A stretch of DNA of 64,000 bases from Brasenia schreberi (GCA_036023115.1 JAYKKT010000074.1:14555501-14619500); one strand, 5' to 3'; shown: positions 23,870-36,212, numbered from the stretch's first letter. The notes: generated from the sequence alone by a model not told the origin. A program made the numbers and translations.

Positions 23870-25384
23870 ACGCAACCAAACTGAGCCAATTATGTGTGTA
23901 TGCATGTATATATATTATATATAAAATATTATAATTCAGCTATAGAGGCCAAACCGGATAACCACTGAGCCAATTGAAATAATTTGGCTCAGTTTGGTTG
24001 TGTTACTTATACAGTCTGGTTCGATTCAGGTTTTCATATTTGGAGATAATTTTGTTGTCAGTTAATCCTGTTAGGTATGGCCATTGAACCGAACCCTGAT
24101 ACACACCCCCATCCCCGGTATCGAACTCATGACCTTTACTTCAATGCAGGATTCTGCGCACAAATCATCAGCCCAGCATGGACTAAGACAAGCAGACCCA
24201 AGTGAAGTAGAATCAGGTCCAGTTCCTGAAAGCTGACCGACCCGTCTAACTCTGTAGATAAAGCATGAGATTATTCGTGTCCAACACAAGAATTTGTGCA
24301 AGTCTTTTTGGTAAGGGAAATCTTTCTGGTTCTGGGTAAACCGGTTGATGGTTCCAACCGTTGTTTCTATTTCGCTTGAACCATAAACTGGTAACGAAAT
24401 CAGGTTTGACCCGCTCTGGTTGCAGTTCTTAAAGGCTGGTTCGGTTATGATTCTAGTTTGAATCAAAACCAGAAAAGTTTGAAAAATATAATTTTCATTA
24501 AAATTTTTATCAGAGCCAACAATTTGAATTGTTAGCTTCAGTTCCAGTTCCTACTGGCTTGTCGGCTTTTAATTGGCCTTACATAGTCATTGGATAGGCC
24601 TGTTCCGTTCCACCAAAACCTAAAACCAGAAACGAAAGCGACCCTTCTTCAGTTCAAGGTAGAACCAGAACTGAACCATGGGGTTCTTCGGTTTTGGTTC
24701 TAGCGGGTTCAATTTCGGGTCAACCCGCAAAGGCAGGTTGTAACCGGATAGGGCTGGCAGTGGAGACGTCCCAACTGAAATAAAGCACCTTCGAGGGTGT
24801 AAAAAGAATTCCTCGGCAATAAATCGGCTACCGATTTACTCCCCGACTCAAAGCAACGTGCCTCTCAAGTCGGCAGACAAATCTGCTGCCAGCGAAGCAG
24901 CACGTGGCGATCTTTTGGAGGACAAGCTAGTTTTACCATCATGTTCCACGTGGCAAACTCTAGGCTACAAACCACCTATCGCTCTCAAACAAATCTGGGT
25001 AAACGGGTCGGATCCGTTTCCATAATATTGAATCTAATGAAATCGGATCTTGCTTAATCGGACTTAAAAGTAAGTGTGTGACCAAAATGTGGTGCTTATC
25101 AGATTTGAGGGCTTATACTTGGCTTCCCCTTCATTTGAACTAGTTTTACCTGCTTTTGTCACATTCTTATGTCCTTGGATCTGGACCCAAATAGTTTTTC
25201 CTTTTACTCTTTTCGTGCAAACGATCGGTGTCGGAAAGCCCACGAGAAGCGAAAAGGATCCAGTTCAAGCCGAGTTGGGGCATGGGGGTCGTAAACCTTT
25301 CCCAGATTTGGTTTTCTCTATTCATAAGAATCGAACTTGGCACCTTACTTAGATCCAAAAACAAGTCCACACTACGTCCTGACC
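23416..25384. other. Repeat-rich intergenic, no gene
   Basis: Contains (AC)15(AT)n at 23823-23870, many GGTTCGGTTT/AACCGAACC stretches (23480-23620, 23940-24010, 24300-24740) that look like eroded copies of GGTTCC-type MITEs, and a SINE-like block read on the minus strand at about 24090-24200 (AAGGTCATGAGTTCGATACC). The open frame at 24071-24466 overlaps these and is not a gene. Confidence 0.45.
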
Positions 25385-25515
25385 TAGAGAATCATCTCAC
25401 AGATAGGGCTCTCAGAGTCCCACTCGCAGGTGGCAAGTTCGATTTCCCAAGGGTGCATGTATGTGTATCTAACTGGTTTTGGCCTCCTATTGTAAACGAA
25501 AAAGAAAAGAACAGA
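25385..25515 (+). mobile_element. tRNA-derived SINE, family 1
   Basis: Carries a box-B motif GCAAGTTCGATTTCCC at about 25432-25450, then GGGTGCATGTATGTGT and the 3' end TTTTGGCCTCCTATTGTAAA with an A-rich tail. The same order (box A, box B, TGTGT stretch, GGCCTCCTCTTGTAAC, A-rich tail) recurs at five other places in the window. Confidence 0.6.
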
Positions 25516-25857
25516 AGAAGAACTCGTGAAGAATCGGCAAGTGACCATTTATAAATGTTGTTTGTATGCATATCAGCCCTTGGTTTATTTCATATTGCTT
25601 CTTGATTTCCCTTTTTCTGTACAATGTTAAGACCCAAGCCAGATGCACAACCTAGATATCAAACTCATGACATTCAAATTGTGAGTCGAGCCCCTAGACT
25701 GCTGACTTATTATTGCTCGTTGTGCTGCTGCTTCGTTCTCAATCATATCGGTGCTGTCTTTTCCGCTACATTCCCAGTTATAAGATCCACTAACAGCAGT
25801 GAATTAATTTAAAAAGCAAGTAGGGTTTGGACAGTGAAAGCTTCTTGTAAAGTTGAG

Positions 25858-25954
<97 letters not shown>

Positions 25955-26223
25955 TCATCTTCAAATATAAGCTTCCTAAAGCAACTTATTCCAAACTTTA
26001 CAAAAGCTTCCACTATCGACAAATATATATATGTGTGTGTGTGAGAGAGAGAGAGACAGAAAATTAGTTATGGGTGCTCATATTTGTGGGCCATGTAAAG
26101 ATTATATATTAGCATCAATAGGCATTTGTTGTAAGGTTTATGGGTGGAATGTATCTATGACAGCTAGCAATCAATGTTCTCACAAAAATCAAGAATTGGG
26201 ACTCCGCTTGCGTTGGTTCATAG
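25516..26223. other. Intergenic with SINE relic and microsatellite
   Basis: About 25615-25715 (minus) is a family-2 SINE relic (GTCATGAGTTTGATATC then TTGTGCATCTGGCTTGGG). (AC)16(AT)31 lies at 25859-25952. The open frame at 26031-26285 begins in a GT/GA run and resembles no known protein. Confidence 0.45.
25859..25952. repeat. (AC)16(AT)31 compound microsatellite
   Basis: Perfect AC run joined to a perfect AT run. The open frames spelling His-Thr and Tyr-Ile are artefacts. Confidence 0.95.
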
Positions 26224-26625
26224 TGATAGCTTTGAGCATCGCTGAGACGAGTTCACGGAAGCTGGTTGCAACAAAGATCCTCTAGTAACAACTAGAGGAT
26301 AAAAGAAAGAAGGAAGATGAAGATAGGCATACGGTTACCCACATAAGGTTTTCGCAGAAAAGATAGTCGGTGTTCTACTACTTTTTTATATATATACATT
26401 ATATTTATACTTGCTTTTTCTCTTCCCATATTTTTCGCCTCGGCTTTCCATTAAAGTCATTTCTTATTTACCTATGAGAGATTTTTGCACCTTTTATAAA
26501 AAATAAAACAATTTTTGTTTTTATATTTATCTTTTGTAAAATGCAATTCATAAAATATGAGAAGATGACCTTTCTTCCCACATTTTATGGTTGCTCTTAT
26601 TGGGGCAAAAAAGTGGCCACCAACA
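26224..26625 (-). repeat. 3' LTR of the copia element
   Basis: Plus-strand ends TGATAGCTTTG...CACCAACA. Aligns along its length with 28274-28660, sharing GGTTGCAA, CGGTTACCCAC and GAGAGATTTTTG blocks, with many substitutions and small gaps. The LTRs have diverged a lot, so the insertion is old. Confidence 0.82.
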
Positions 26626-26832
26626 ATTTATATCTCCTACTTGGCCACTTGAGTCCATTTATGATACACAAGTTTTGCCTTCCACACTAATGAAAAATTT
26701 CCCAAGTTGTATAATTTTTAATTGCAAGTAAATTGCAACTCTTCCCTCTAATATGGTTTTTCATAATCAATATATTTTTCTTGCATAACAATCCTTAAAG
26801 TATATTTCTATGGTCAAACACTAGGTATATAT

Positions 26833-27900
26833 CTAACTCATGTGTGTAACATATTTAGTAAAAATATCTTCTCGGATGCCTTTAGTCAAGGGGTCAGCCA
26901 ACATATCATCCGCTGGTATATAACATATAGATATCTCATCCCTCTTAAGCATATTATGAACATATTGATATTTAACCATTATATACTTGCTCCTTGACCT
27001 ATCAACTCCACTCTTAATAAGAGTAATTGTTGTATTGTTGTCACAATAAATGACAATAGACTCATTGGCTATATTCAACTTCAAATGACGAATAAAGCAT
27101 CTTATCCAAACAACACTCATTGCAGGTATGCTGCAAGCAATATACTTAACTTTTTGCACAACCCTGTTTCTTATAAGTCTAAGAAATAACACAACTTCCA
27201 AATAAAAATATTTGATTGGAGGTTGATTTGCCTTCATCTTTGGTCCCAACAAAGTCAACATCTGAGTATCCTTTCACTTTTAGTTCATCTGCTTGAAAGC
27301 AAAGTTTTAAATATTTTGTTCCTTTAATATATCTCAAGATCCTTTTAACAACTATTCAATGTTGTCAACCATGATAACTTTGATATCTACTGACAAAACC
27401 AATAACAAATCTGATATCTGTCTTGTGCATAACACCGCATATATTAATCTACCAACAACTTGTGCATAAGGAACATTAGGCTTGATTCTAATAGCATACT
27501 TCAATCTATATACTTTATCTTCCTAGCCTTTAATAACGTACCCATATGGAAGTTGCATGTAAATGATTTCACCTAAATCACTATTTAGAAAAATGATTTT
27601 TACATCTAGCCGATACAAATTCAAATCATAATATGTAGAAATAGTCAAAAGAATTCAAATAAATGCAAATTTCGCAATAGGAGAATATGTCTACATAATC
27701 TAACCCTTCTTTTTACAAAAATTCCTTTGTAACCAATCTCGCCTTAAACTTTTCGATCGTTCCATCGACTTTATATTTCTTTTTAAGAACCCATTTATAG
27801 CCTATGACTTTCCTTCATTTTGGCAAATGTGTTTATTCCTAGGCTTTATTTTTCTCAATAGATTCAATTTTCTTATCCATTGTTTTTCTCAATCTGATGA
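26833..27900 (-). pseudogene. copia pol remnant (RT start + RNase H)
   Basis: Minus strand. 27261-26833 is an open 142-codon stretch with the copia RNase H end: IYCDNNTTITLIKSG, SKYIMVKYQYVHNM and ISICYIPADDMLADPLTKGI. Further upstream (about 27800-27540), in broken frames, is the RT start: NGFLKRNIK, then after breaks LYRLDVKIIFLNSDLGEIIYMQLPYG (read with stops). It joins to RLIYAVLCTRQIS with the YVDD region missing. The catalytic RT core is thus deleted. Confidence 0.8.
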
Positions 27901-28273
27901 TTTAGATAAGTTAATAGCCTACTGATATGACATGTTATCAGTCAACTCATCTAAATCTACCAAATTATACTCTTCTTCAGTAAAGTAAGTATGATAATCC
28001 TTTAAATAGGACTGTCTATTAGTAACCTACCTCAGACTGCCTCATAGGAGGTGGCTTCAGGCAGATCTTCCATTACAGGGAGTACTCTATTTTCCATTCT
28101 CTGTTTTTGATGAAAATATGTTAGAAATAGAACTATTTCCTATCCCTTTTGACGGACATAGATCAAAAAGAAAAAAATACATTAGAGAGTCTTCTAACTA
28201 CCTATTGTTTTGAACAGGACAAATTGTGCACCTTGATGAGACACAATCGAGAATCGATAGGGTCTAATACCAC

Positions 28274-28660
28274 TGATAGTTTTGTATTAGCATTTAGGCG
28301 AGCCCACAAAAGTTGGTTGCAATAGAGATCAGCAACAACAAATAAAAGGAAGAAGAAGAAAATAGGCGTACGGTTACCCACAGAGGGTTTTCACCTCGAA
28401 GATAGTTGTTATACTATTTTCCTATATTTATACATTATATTTATACTTGGTTTTTTCTCTTCCTGTGTTTTTTGTCCTACGCTTTCTGTTAAAGCATTTC
28501 TTCTTTATCCATGAGAGATTTTTGTATCTTTTACAAAAGCAAAACAAATTTTGTTTTTATGTTTGTCTTTTGTAAAAAGCAACTCATAAAATTCAGGGAG
28601 AAGGCCCTTCTTACTGCATTTCATGATTGCTATTATTGGGGCTTAAAGCGGCCACTAACA
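28274..28660 (-). repeat. 5' LTR of the copia element
   Basis: Plus-strand ends TGATAGTTTTG...CACTAACA. Abuts the primer-binding site at 28260-28272. Confidence 0.82.
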
Positions 28661-29309
28661 ACTTACATATGATAGGTCATGAATCCCACTTATGCCAATC
28701 AATGCAACTTTACCGACTTGGCTGGCTTCAACGGCCTCTTTCAACACCTAAAGGGAATGCAACACTTAAAGAATGAGCAAGTTGCAACATCTAATTCATA
28801 TACAAAAGTGAAGAATCTTTCATGTCAAGATTCCCATGAAGTCCAAACCCACCATGTATACGAAACTCTTATAAACAACAATATCTAATCACATCTTCTA
28901 ATGCTCTTAGAGTTGTATTACTACACACATATCTATGTATGAATGAGCAACAACATCCAATCTCTCTCTATATCTATATCTATATATGTGTATAAAAGAA
29001 AGAAAACTAAAAGCATGTTCATAGCTCACCTACCTAAGGGATTACCTTACAAGATGAAGGTAATGAGCTTGAATGGTAACAAAAAAAAATTTCTTTTAAT
29101 TTTAGATATTTGCTTACCATATGATCATCTAAAATCCCGTGGACGAACCTTGCGGAGGAACCCTGAGGTTTTCGGGGTCACCTTACTGAGTTGTGCCTGA
29201 CTCAAGCCGACATTCAAGCTTCCGCTTCGTCCACACCTGCTCGCGCGGTCGGCCCTACCGATGCATTTTGACATCCCACTGCTTCGGAAGAATGCAAAAC
29301 CTTTTTCCT

Positions 29310-29400
29310 TCTTTTGGTTACAAGAGGAGGCCGAACTCTAAAGGGCACACACCCATTCCTTAGGAATCAAACTCAACACCTTATTGCCATCGTATACATC
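29310..29400 (-). mobile_element. tRNA-derived SINE, family 1 (3' part)
   Basis: Minus strand: box-B-like GAGTTTGATTCC, then GGGTGTGTGCCC, TTCGGCCTCCTCTTGTAACC and an A-rich end. Same module order as 25.39, 53.22, 53.57 and 56.34 kb. Confidence 0.6.
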
Positions 29401-29574
29401 ATGAGTATTATTTCGGGGTGGTTTTTCATTGAAATTGATTAATTTGTCATCTAAACTTAAATCCCAACCGAGATGCAACGACGAAGAATCCAGTCATCTA
29501 GGATGGATCCCCTAGAACTTTCAACTGGGATCTAGAGAGGTAATATTAGCAGTACCATCCTTTTTTCTTATTTA

Positions 29575-29690
29575 AAAGGAAACTGGGTTTAGATTCAGAC
29601 CCCTCTACCAGATGCACTCTTGGGTGTTGAACTCTTGACCTTCTTGCAATCCCCTAGGCATTGAGCTAGGATCCTTTGGGGCAATTGTGC
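29575..29690 (-). mobile_element. tRNA-derived SINE, family 2
   Basis: Minus strand: box A TAGCTCAATGCC, box B GTCAAGAGTTCAACACCC, then GAGTGCATCTGGTAG, GGTCTGAATCTAAACCC and AAAAT-rich end. Shares GTGCATCTGG and (C/T)TGGGTTTAGA with copies at 44.80 and 57.31 kb. Confidence 0.5.
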
Positions 29691-30100
29691 CGATATCTGT
29701 ATCTTGCGCAATAGAGCCAGCCAGCAAAACTGTGTGGTTAGGTTGTCGACTCATAAGTTGAAGGTCATGAGCTCAATACTCGCTTCGTGCAACTGTCTTC
29801 GCCCACCCGACCCTACAAAGAAACAAAAATGAGCGAAATCTGGATCTGGACTAAACCTCATTTCCGGTTCAGATCCGATCTACCCCGCTCAAGAATTGAT
29901 CGCGGTGCCCACGTCGTCCTCTTTTGTCTTGCCTCAACCAGAATCGACCGTTGGACTCAAAAATGAAGAGGCGTTGCCGCCATGACTCAGGGGGATTGGT
30001 CAACCTATTTGTTTTCGTCTCCCCCGATTCCCCCTCCTCCGTTCTATCTTCCCCACCATCCGTTTTGGCATCAGATTAGCACATCCCCCCTTTTCCCTTG

Positions 30101-30109
30101 ATATATAAA
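30101..30109 (+). promoter_or_regulatory. TATA box of WLIM2
   Basis: ATATATAAA in a C/T-rich promoter context (CCCTTGATATATAAACTCTC), about 245 bp before the ATG. Transcription would start near 30135. A leader intron is likely, because TTGATTCTAG (acceptor-like) ends two bases before the ATG. Confidence 0.6.
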
Positions 30110-30352
30110 CTCTCTCCCCTTCGACGATCTCCAGCGTTTCTCGGAGGTGAACCCCGAAATTCTTTTCGCTGTTTTCGTTTTCCTCTTGAGAATTTATTGC
30201 TATCATAAAATCAAGAGTTGTGCAATTCTTAGGGGATCGAATCTGACATCGTTGGTCTCTTGATTTCACCCGGAATCGTGTGTGAGTGCTTTATTTTTTT
30301 GTTCTGGGTTTCTTTTTTATTTTGATCGAAATGGATTGGCTTTGATTCTAGG

Positions 30353-33132
30353 ATGGCTTTCACGGGGACGTTGGACAAGTGCAAGGCGTGCGACAAGACA
30401 GTTTACGTTGTCGATCTTTTGACGGCAGATGGTGCTTCCTATCACAAATCCTGCTTCAGATGCAGCCATTGCCATGGCATGTTGGTGGTACTTGAAATTT
30501 CCCTGCCTCATCTTCTTCTTTTCAACCCCAAAATGTGCTTCTCTTATGGTTTTATGATGCGATTCAATGGAATTGAACGTTCTATTTTATGGTTTTATGC
30601 TCTTAATTCTGTTTGTAACTTCCATGGAGCTCATCTTACATCACATGAAAGTGACGATTTGCACCACGTAAGGGTACTGTCATTACCTCACAACTGAATG
30701 GGATTTGGTTGAAGGATGGGGAGCACATGTTTGAATCTAGTTCTGGTGCTCGTAATTTGGATTTTATGCTCTTATTTTATCGAAACAGTTGGGAAGAATT
30801 AAAAATTTGATAAAGTTAATTTAATTGGAAAATGTTTGACAATGTATTTTGGATAAGAACCCAATAGAAATGCATTTGGATCATAAAGCTAATGTAACGC
30901 AATAACATTTTAATCCTGTCACACTTTATTGTATGTGAAAATTCAATCACTATTTTGAACAATACTACGATAAATTAGTTTATCTTTAGTTTTTTGGAAA
31001 ATTCTTGCATTGGTGGGATATTATGGAAATTGCATTCTCTCATCCTTCATACTCTTTTTTGACCTATTAATTTCCCCGGACACATTCAGTGAAGTCCAAG
31101 ACAAACGAGGATATGTTTCTCCACATTGATTTGCACTTCATATGTGTGTAATTTAAAATCAGATGAGCAACTACTCTTCCTTGGAAGGAGTACTTTACTG
31201 CAAGCCCCATTTTGAGCAGCTTTTCAAGGAAACAGGGAGTTTTAACAAGAGCTTTCATTTGCGTAAGATACACTTCCCTTTCTCTTTATTCATATTCCTC
31301 ATCTGGTTTGCCTACATTATTATTGACGTGATCTCTTTTGATATTCCATTTCTCAGCACCAAAGTCTCCTGAAAGGCCTGAACTGGTAAATTATGTCAGC
31401 TTCTTCTTTAATTTATTGCCTCGGAGTTAGAAATAGCGTTTCTGAAAATGTAGTACTTTGATTTTGTTCTTTTTAATCACTATTTGGTGTTGGAATCGCA
31501 GACCAGGGCCCCTAGTAAAATTTCTGCCTTCTTTTCGGGTACTCAAGACAAGTGCGCTAAATGTAACAAAACAGTATATCCTTTAGAAAAGGTTCGCCTC
31601 AATTGCTTGAAAGTTGTATTTCTTAAGCTGTATAACGCATATGACTTGCTTATTGCTACTCATTGAGAAGGACATTGTAGCCATGGGCTGAGCAGTGATT
31701 AGTTCCTCTCTGCCCACGATTGTGTTAATGTCTGAATGCTCCTTGTTTAGTATGACCTTTTAGGATGACCTTGTTCTGTCTTCTACTGCATCATTCTGTC
31801 CAAGGTCATCAGAATGTATGCAAAAAGATTTCATAATCATTCATATAGTGACCAGCTTTTACATGTTATCCAAATGGGTCCGTCTGTATTTTCTTCGGTA
31901 ACAAATTGTTAACAAATTATCATCTTCCGATTGATTTCAAGTTGTTTATGTAGTGAACATATATGGCAGAAACTGATATCTACTTATAGTTGAACTGGAG
32001 TACTAAGTAGAAGTTCCATTCTGCCATCATTATGTCTAGTAATCCCCAGATTGAAGTTTTATGTATTTGGAGTTTCACATTGAGCACTATTTATTGCTTA
32101 GGACAATCAGAGGAATCACAGTAAGGGGAAACAAAAAGATTACCATTTTGTTATGCAGGAATATCATATTGAGATCTCTTAATCAGATAATTGATCCTGG
32201 TGCTTTTCTATATTACGTTAATTCCATGTTCTAAGGAGTTTTTCTAAGAAAATATCTTTTTATGCTCCCTCATTATTAGACAGAACAAGTTCTTCAATAC
32301 ACTTATTCTGAGGGTGATGTCTTCTTACTTTGCTAAGCTGTTACAGCTCTTATTTATGTATAATTAAAAAAAGCTGTTAGCTGAAAGACTAAACCTTCTT
32401 ATTTCTACGCGCTACAGGAGAAATTTCTCTCACTTAAAGTGTTATACTTCCCTTATGGTAGGAACCTAACACATTTCCAAGCAAATACTTGCACGCTTCT
32501 TGCTCCCTGTTCTTTAAGAATCATGAAATAACCAAGTCTTGATTTTGATCTCTCTTCTCATAATGTCAGTTCTTGGTCTTCCATCATTCGCAGTTTGGTG
32601 CCATATTTTAATAGATTAATGTGAAACACAATGGGGTTCTTAATGAAATGGCTAAACTTTGTGGAGAAATATTTTTGCTTTTGGTTTTGGGTTTGGATAT
32701 AGGTCTCTTTCTTACCTGATTTGCTGAAAATTGGAGGACAGCTTACACGAAATTTTGATTGACAAAGTCGAGTTTGAGTTTATAATGTTCAAAGTTGCAA
32801 AAAGCCTTCTCTAACATAGTTTGTTTGATTATTGTTCTGAATTTATTCGACAGATAACAGTGGAAGGGCAGTGTTATCATAACCAATGCTTTAGGTGTTC
32901 ATATGGTGGTTGTGCTCTCACCATTTCGACTTACGCTTCTCTTGATGGCATCATTTACTGCAAGCACCATTTTGCTCAGCTGTTCATGGAGAAGGGAAAT
33001 TATGAGCACCTCATAAAATCAGCAACCGCGAAACAAAATGAAGTCAATGGAGTACATGTTCCGGATGATGCAGAACAGAATGTGGATCAAGAGAAGGAAG
33101 AGCCTCCACATCCTGAAGCAGATGGATCATAG
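30353..33132 (+). CDS. WLIM2: WLIM2-type two-LIM-domain protein, 210 aa
   Basis: Coding exons: 30353-30487, 31163-31262, 31357-31385, 31502-31591, 32854-33132. All introns are GT-AG with consistent phases. LIM1 has Cys10, Cys13, His31, Cys34, Cys37, Cys40, Cys58, His61 (C-X2-C-X17-H-X2-C-X2-C-X2-C-X17-C-X2-H). LIM2 has Cys106, Cys109, His127, Cys130, Cys133, Cys138, Cys154, His157 (X4 and X15 variants). Both patterns are those of plant LIM proteins, and all 16 zinc ligands are present. MAFTGTLDKCKACDKTVY and the linker FFSGTQDKC identify the WLIM2 subgroup, which bundles and stabilises actin filaments and also enters the nucleus. The C-terminal ~45 residues are acidic. The exon 1 donor was set at GTG|GTACTT because the X17 spacing requires it; GTTG|GTGGTA one codon earlier is possible. 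Intron 4 is 1.26 kb. Confidence 0.93.
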
Positions 33133-33736
33133 TCATCCAATTTGTTCTTCGATTGGACTCAATTTTTTATTGTTTTCTTGTATAACTTGGCGTAACAAAG
33201 TTCAAAAGAAATCCATGGAGTATTTCGCATAGTTATGAGCACCATTATCAATTCGTATGATGGTAGTCTATAGATTGGTTGTGGAAACATTATCAATTTC
33301 ATTGTGGTTATCTGTTGTTTTCTTGTACTGAACTTATTGGTAGAAGAACTGCTGTTGTCATTGTTTCCTATTTCCGAATTTCTTGGTGAAGGATAATAAT
33401 TTAGTTGGATCTCTCTCTCTCTCTCTCTGTTTTCAACTCTTATAAGATATGAATTATGTCTTGCATGAAGTGATAGAAAGAGAAGTGATACAAATGACAG
33501 ATGATACGTAAGTTGAGAAATGCTTGTTTCTTATTGTCACATGTTACGTCAAAATGCCAAACCTCGCCACCTCTGGATGCTCCAATATAGAATTGCGACT
33601 CCTTTCTTGGGGAGCAGAAATCCGTACTTTTAGAAGTAGAGCTACATATATGGCATTGAATTTACGATGATATCTTACGGCATTTCTCCACCTTGTGTCA
33701 TTTTTCATATGGCTTTCAGAACCCATTTTCAATCTC
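33133..33736. other. WLIM2 3' UTR and flank
   Basis: Non-coding, with a short (CT)n at 33411-33428. The minus-strand open frame at 33544-33744 resembles nothing known and runs into the target duplication of the next element. Confidence 0.5.
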
Positions 33737-33751
33737 GTCTTCATGTATGAA

Positions 33752-34315
33752 ATTGATGGAGATGTTACGCATATAATTAATGTTGTTGGTTAAAATGGAG
33801 AGGAGTATCAAATATTTTTTGTGATAACAAGATACCATTAAAGTTAAAAGGTAAATATTATAGAACAACAATTAGACCTGTCATGTTTTATGGTTCTGAG
33901 TATTGGGCAGTTAATGATCAACATGTACAAAAGATGTATATGACAAAAATAAAGATGTTGAGATGGATGAGTGGTTATATAAGAAAAGACCATATACATA
34001 ATGAGGTCATTAGAAATAAATTATGTGTGGCACCAATAGAAGATAAAATGAGAGAATATTGTTTAAGGTGGTTTGGACATATAGAAAGAAGATCAAAAGA
34101 AGAACCTTTAAGAAGTATGAAAAACTAGATTTTAAAAGTATTAAAAGAAGTAGGTAGAGGACGACCATAAAAGTGTTTGAAAGAAACAATAAAGAATGAT
34201 CTAGGTTATTGTGAGTTAACTACTAACATGGCACATGATAGGGCTTTGTGGAAACAAAGAATCCATGTAGCCAACCCCATCTACTATGGGAAAAGGCTTA
34301 GTTGTTGTTGTTGTT
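33752..34315 (+). mobile_element. 5'-truncated RTE LINE copy with target duplication
   Basis: Corresponds to the last ~560 bp of the 14.6 kb LINE. The 33883-34128 frame gives GSEYWAVNDQHVQKM, RWMSGYIRKDHI and LRWFGHIERRSKEE. It ends GGGAAAAGGCTTAGTTGTTG with a (GTT)n tail. Flanked by GTCTTCATGTATGAA (33737-33751) and GTCTTCGTGTATGAA (34316-34330), a 15-bp target duplication with one change. It inserted 0.6 kb past the WLIM2 stop. Confidence 0.92.
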
Positions 34316-34330
34316 GTCTTCGTGTATGAA

Positions 34331-35934
34331 TAATAGTAGAAAAATGATCCATACCCAAACATTGCTTCGTCTTGTACTATTGTGTTGGTGCAAAATGAAT
34401 CAAGTGTATTGATTGCATCGTAAATTTGATCTTCGAGGCCTTTTGAACCAGGAACAAGATACCTGTGGTGGCGAATAAGCTTAAAATTAATGACTAACTG
34501 TAATCCTGCAATATTTTCCTAGGAAAATTGTGTTTAGCTTAGAGAATTGGATTTAATGGCATGTTTCGAAACACATGAGATGGTACTTTGAATCATAAAT
34601 TTTCACAAGGAGAGCTCGTGCAGCACTTTGCATCAAGAGCAGGTCATGTTCAATTTTGGATTTTCCCATCACATTGGATCCAATTGGTGACCCCCAGATC
34701 CGTCCTACAAGAAATTATACCGGATACAGGTATGGATACATCATTCAAGAGGAGATTCAGTTCAATCCACGAAGGGCTGTCTTGCAGTATGACGACGTCA
34801 GGAAGGCAGCCCCCAAACTGAGCTGCCAATCTCTCTAGCCGCCCAAGCCCCCGGTGCAAGTCCCAAGAAGGGAGTCTAGGTACATTTTGTGAATGTAGGC
34901 CCCACACCTAGCCGAGCTGCACTATTAGAAGTTCCACATCAGGAAGCTGGCTCAGCCCAATTTTACACTTCAAGGCCTACATTGAATCACATAATTTAAC
35001 CACGGCCCAAATCCCATTTCGAACATTGTCATGAACTGAACTCCAGAAATCTTAAAAACTGTAATGGAAGCATCGCATACTTGGTCTGTGATGGTGTTAT
35101 TCGACTGTGTTGAAAGATAAGCTCAAAAATACTCACATACACACCTTTATGATTGATTCTCAATATTAGTGAAAGAAGACGAAAAGCAAATGTGGATTAT
35201 GACTGAAATTCTCTCAAAATTGTCTCTATGATAAGGATCAACATCCTTATATAGACTAGCATCTAAAATGTAAATAAATATGAACAAAACCTAATCACAA
35301 GGATACATGAGCACTTATTACAGACACATCAAATGCATCACTATTACACTAATATAGATCCCAGCTAATATAGATCTGAATCCAAATTTATGACCTAAAC
35401 TATGATCCAAATGACTCTAGTTATATCCAAATGAAATCCAAACTCCTCTAAACAAAATCAAATCCAAACTAAGTTTGACGCCTCCAGGTTTGAATCCATT
35501 CACCATATGAATTACGTGAAGACGCCATCGATTGTCATCCTATGACAAACACCCATTTGGTCTGGTTGATCTATGCATCTTTGACCCTTTTGGTTCATAA
35601 AACTCAGTGTTGGTTCAAGCCACCCTAAGTCCTGCTTCAGAGACTTGGGTTTGGCCAAACCCAAGATGTAATTACATTTTTGAGAATATTTGACGAGAGG
35701 AGTAATGACCCATTAATTAAAAACAATGACGAATTAACATATATAACTAACGGCCTTCTAATATTAGGTATGCGATTTATGAGCATCATATAACCACCTT
35801 TTCTTTTTGAATTTTTTTTAAATTTCAAAAAAATCTCAAGCACTCTTACGAATTTTCAAAATTTTTGGGGGTGGCCACCCCCAGTCGCGAATGTAGGTTT
35901 GCCATTGACTGTGGTAGAAATGAAGATGCTCATA
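34331..35934. other. Intergenic, no gene recognised
   Basis: Open frames at 34588-34907 overlap on both strands. The one at 34656-34838 (ITLDPIGDPQIRPTRNYTG...) is not known to me. The rest is AT-rich with no recognisable element. Confidence 0.35.
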
Positions 35935-36212
35935 TGCATGTATGATCATTCTAAGAAGGTTATTAGAAACAAATTAACAATAAAATGAAGAAACAAACAC
36001 GTGGAAAACAATCAAAAGATACTTCGATAAGAATGTATGAGAAACTATACGGCGAAAATATTATAAGAGAGAAAAAGATTGTTGAAAAAAAATAATAAAG
36101 AAGAATGTAGCTTTTGTTCAATTAAGTGTTAGCATGACACAAAATCAAGCTCTATGGAAACAATGAATCGGTGTTAGATGATTCCAAGGCTTAGTTGTTG
36201 TTGTGTTGGGTG
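35935..36212 (+). mobile_element. RTE LINE 3' fragment (second subfamily)
   Basis: Decayed ~280 bp of the RTE tail: GGTTATTAGAAACAAATTA, GTTAGCATGACACAAAATC, CAAGCTCTATGGAAACAATG, ending AAGGCTTAGTTGTTGTTG. It resembles the 50.7-52.3 kb copy (GTTAGCATGACACATGATTG) more than the 14.6 kb one, so the window has at least two RTE subfamilies. Confidence 0.7.

Larger units (their letters stand above)
26224..28660 (-). mobile_element. Deleted Ty1/copia LTR retrotransposon
   Basis: Two direct repeats of about 0.4 kb (26224-26625 and 28274-28660) enclose only 1.65 kb. On the minus strand the 5' LTR (right copy) is followed at once by TGGTATTAGACCC (28272-28260), a primer site complementary to initiator-tRNA-Met as in most copia elements. 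The 3' LTR (left copy) is preceded by AAGTAGGAGATATAAAT, like the usual copia polypurine tract. The interior has the start of RT and the RNase H end. gag, protease, most of integrase and the RT core are gone. The flanking 5-mers do not match convincingly. Confidence 0.85.
28661..30100. other. Intergenic with SINE copies, upstream of WLIM2
   Basis: 29310-29400 (minus) is a family-1 SINE end (GAGTTTGATTCC... GGCCTCCTCTTGTAACC). About 29575-29690 (minus) is family 2 (TAGCTCAATGCC, GTCAAGAGTTCAACACCC, GTGCATCTGGTAG). About 29715-29810 (plus) is a third type (AAGGTCATGAGCTCAATAC). Short open frames at 28679-28888 and 28943-29200 resemble nothing known. The last 200 bp are the WLIM2 promoter. Confidence 0.5.

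Noticed and set aside
26224..28660. 5-bp target-site duplication around the copia element
   Set aside because: Flanking bases CATAG and ACTTA do not match, and shifting the right boundary to use CATAT would break the TG...CA ends.
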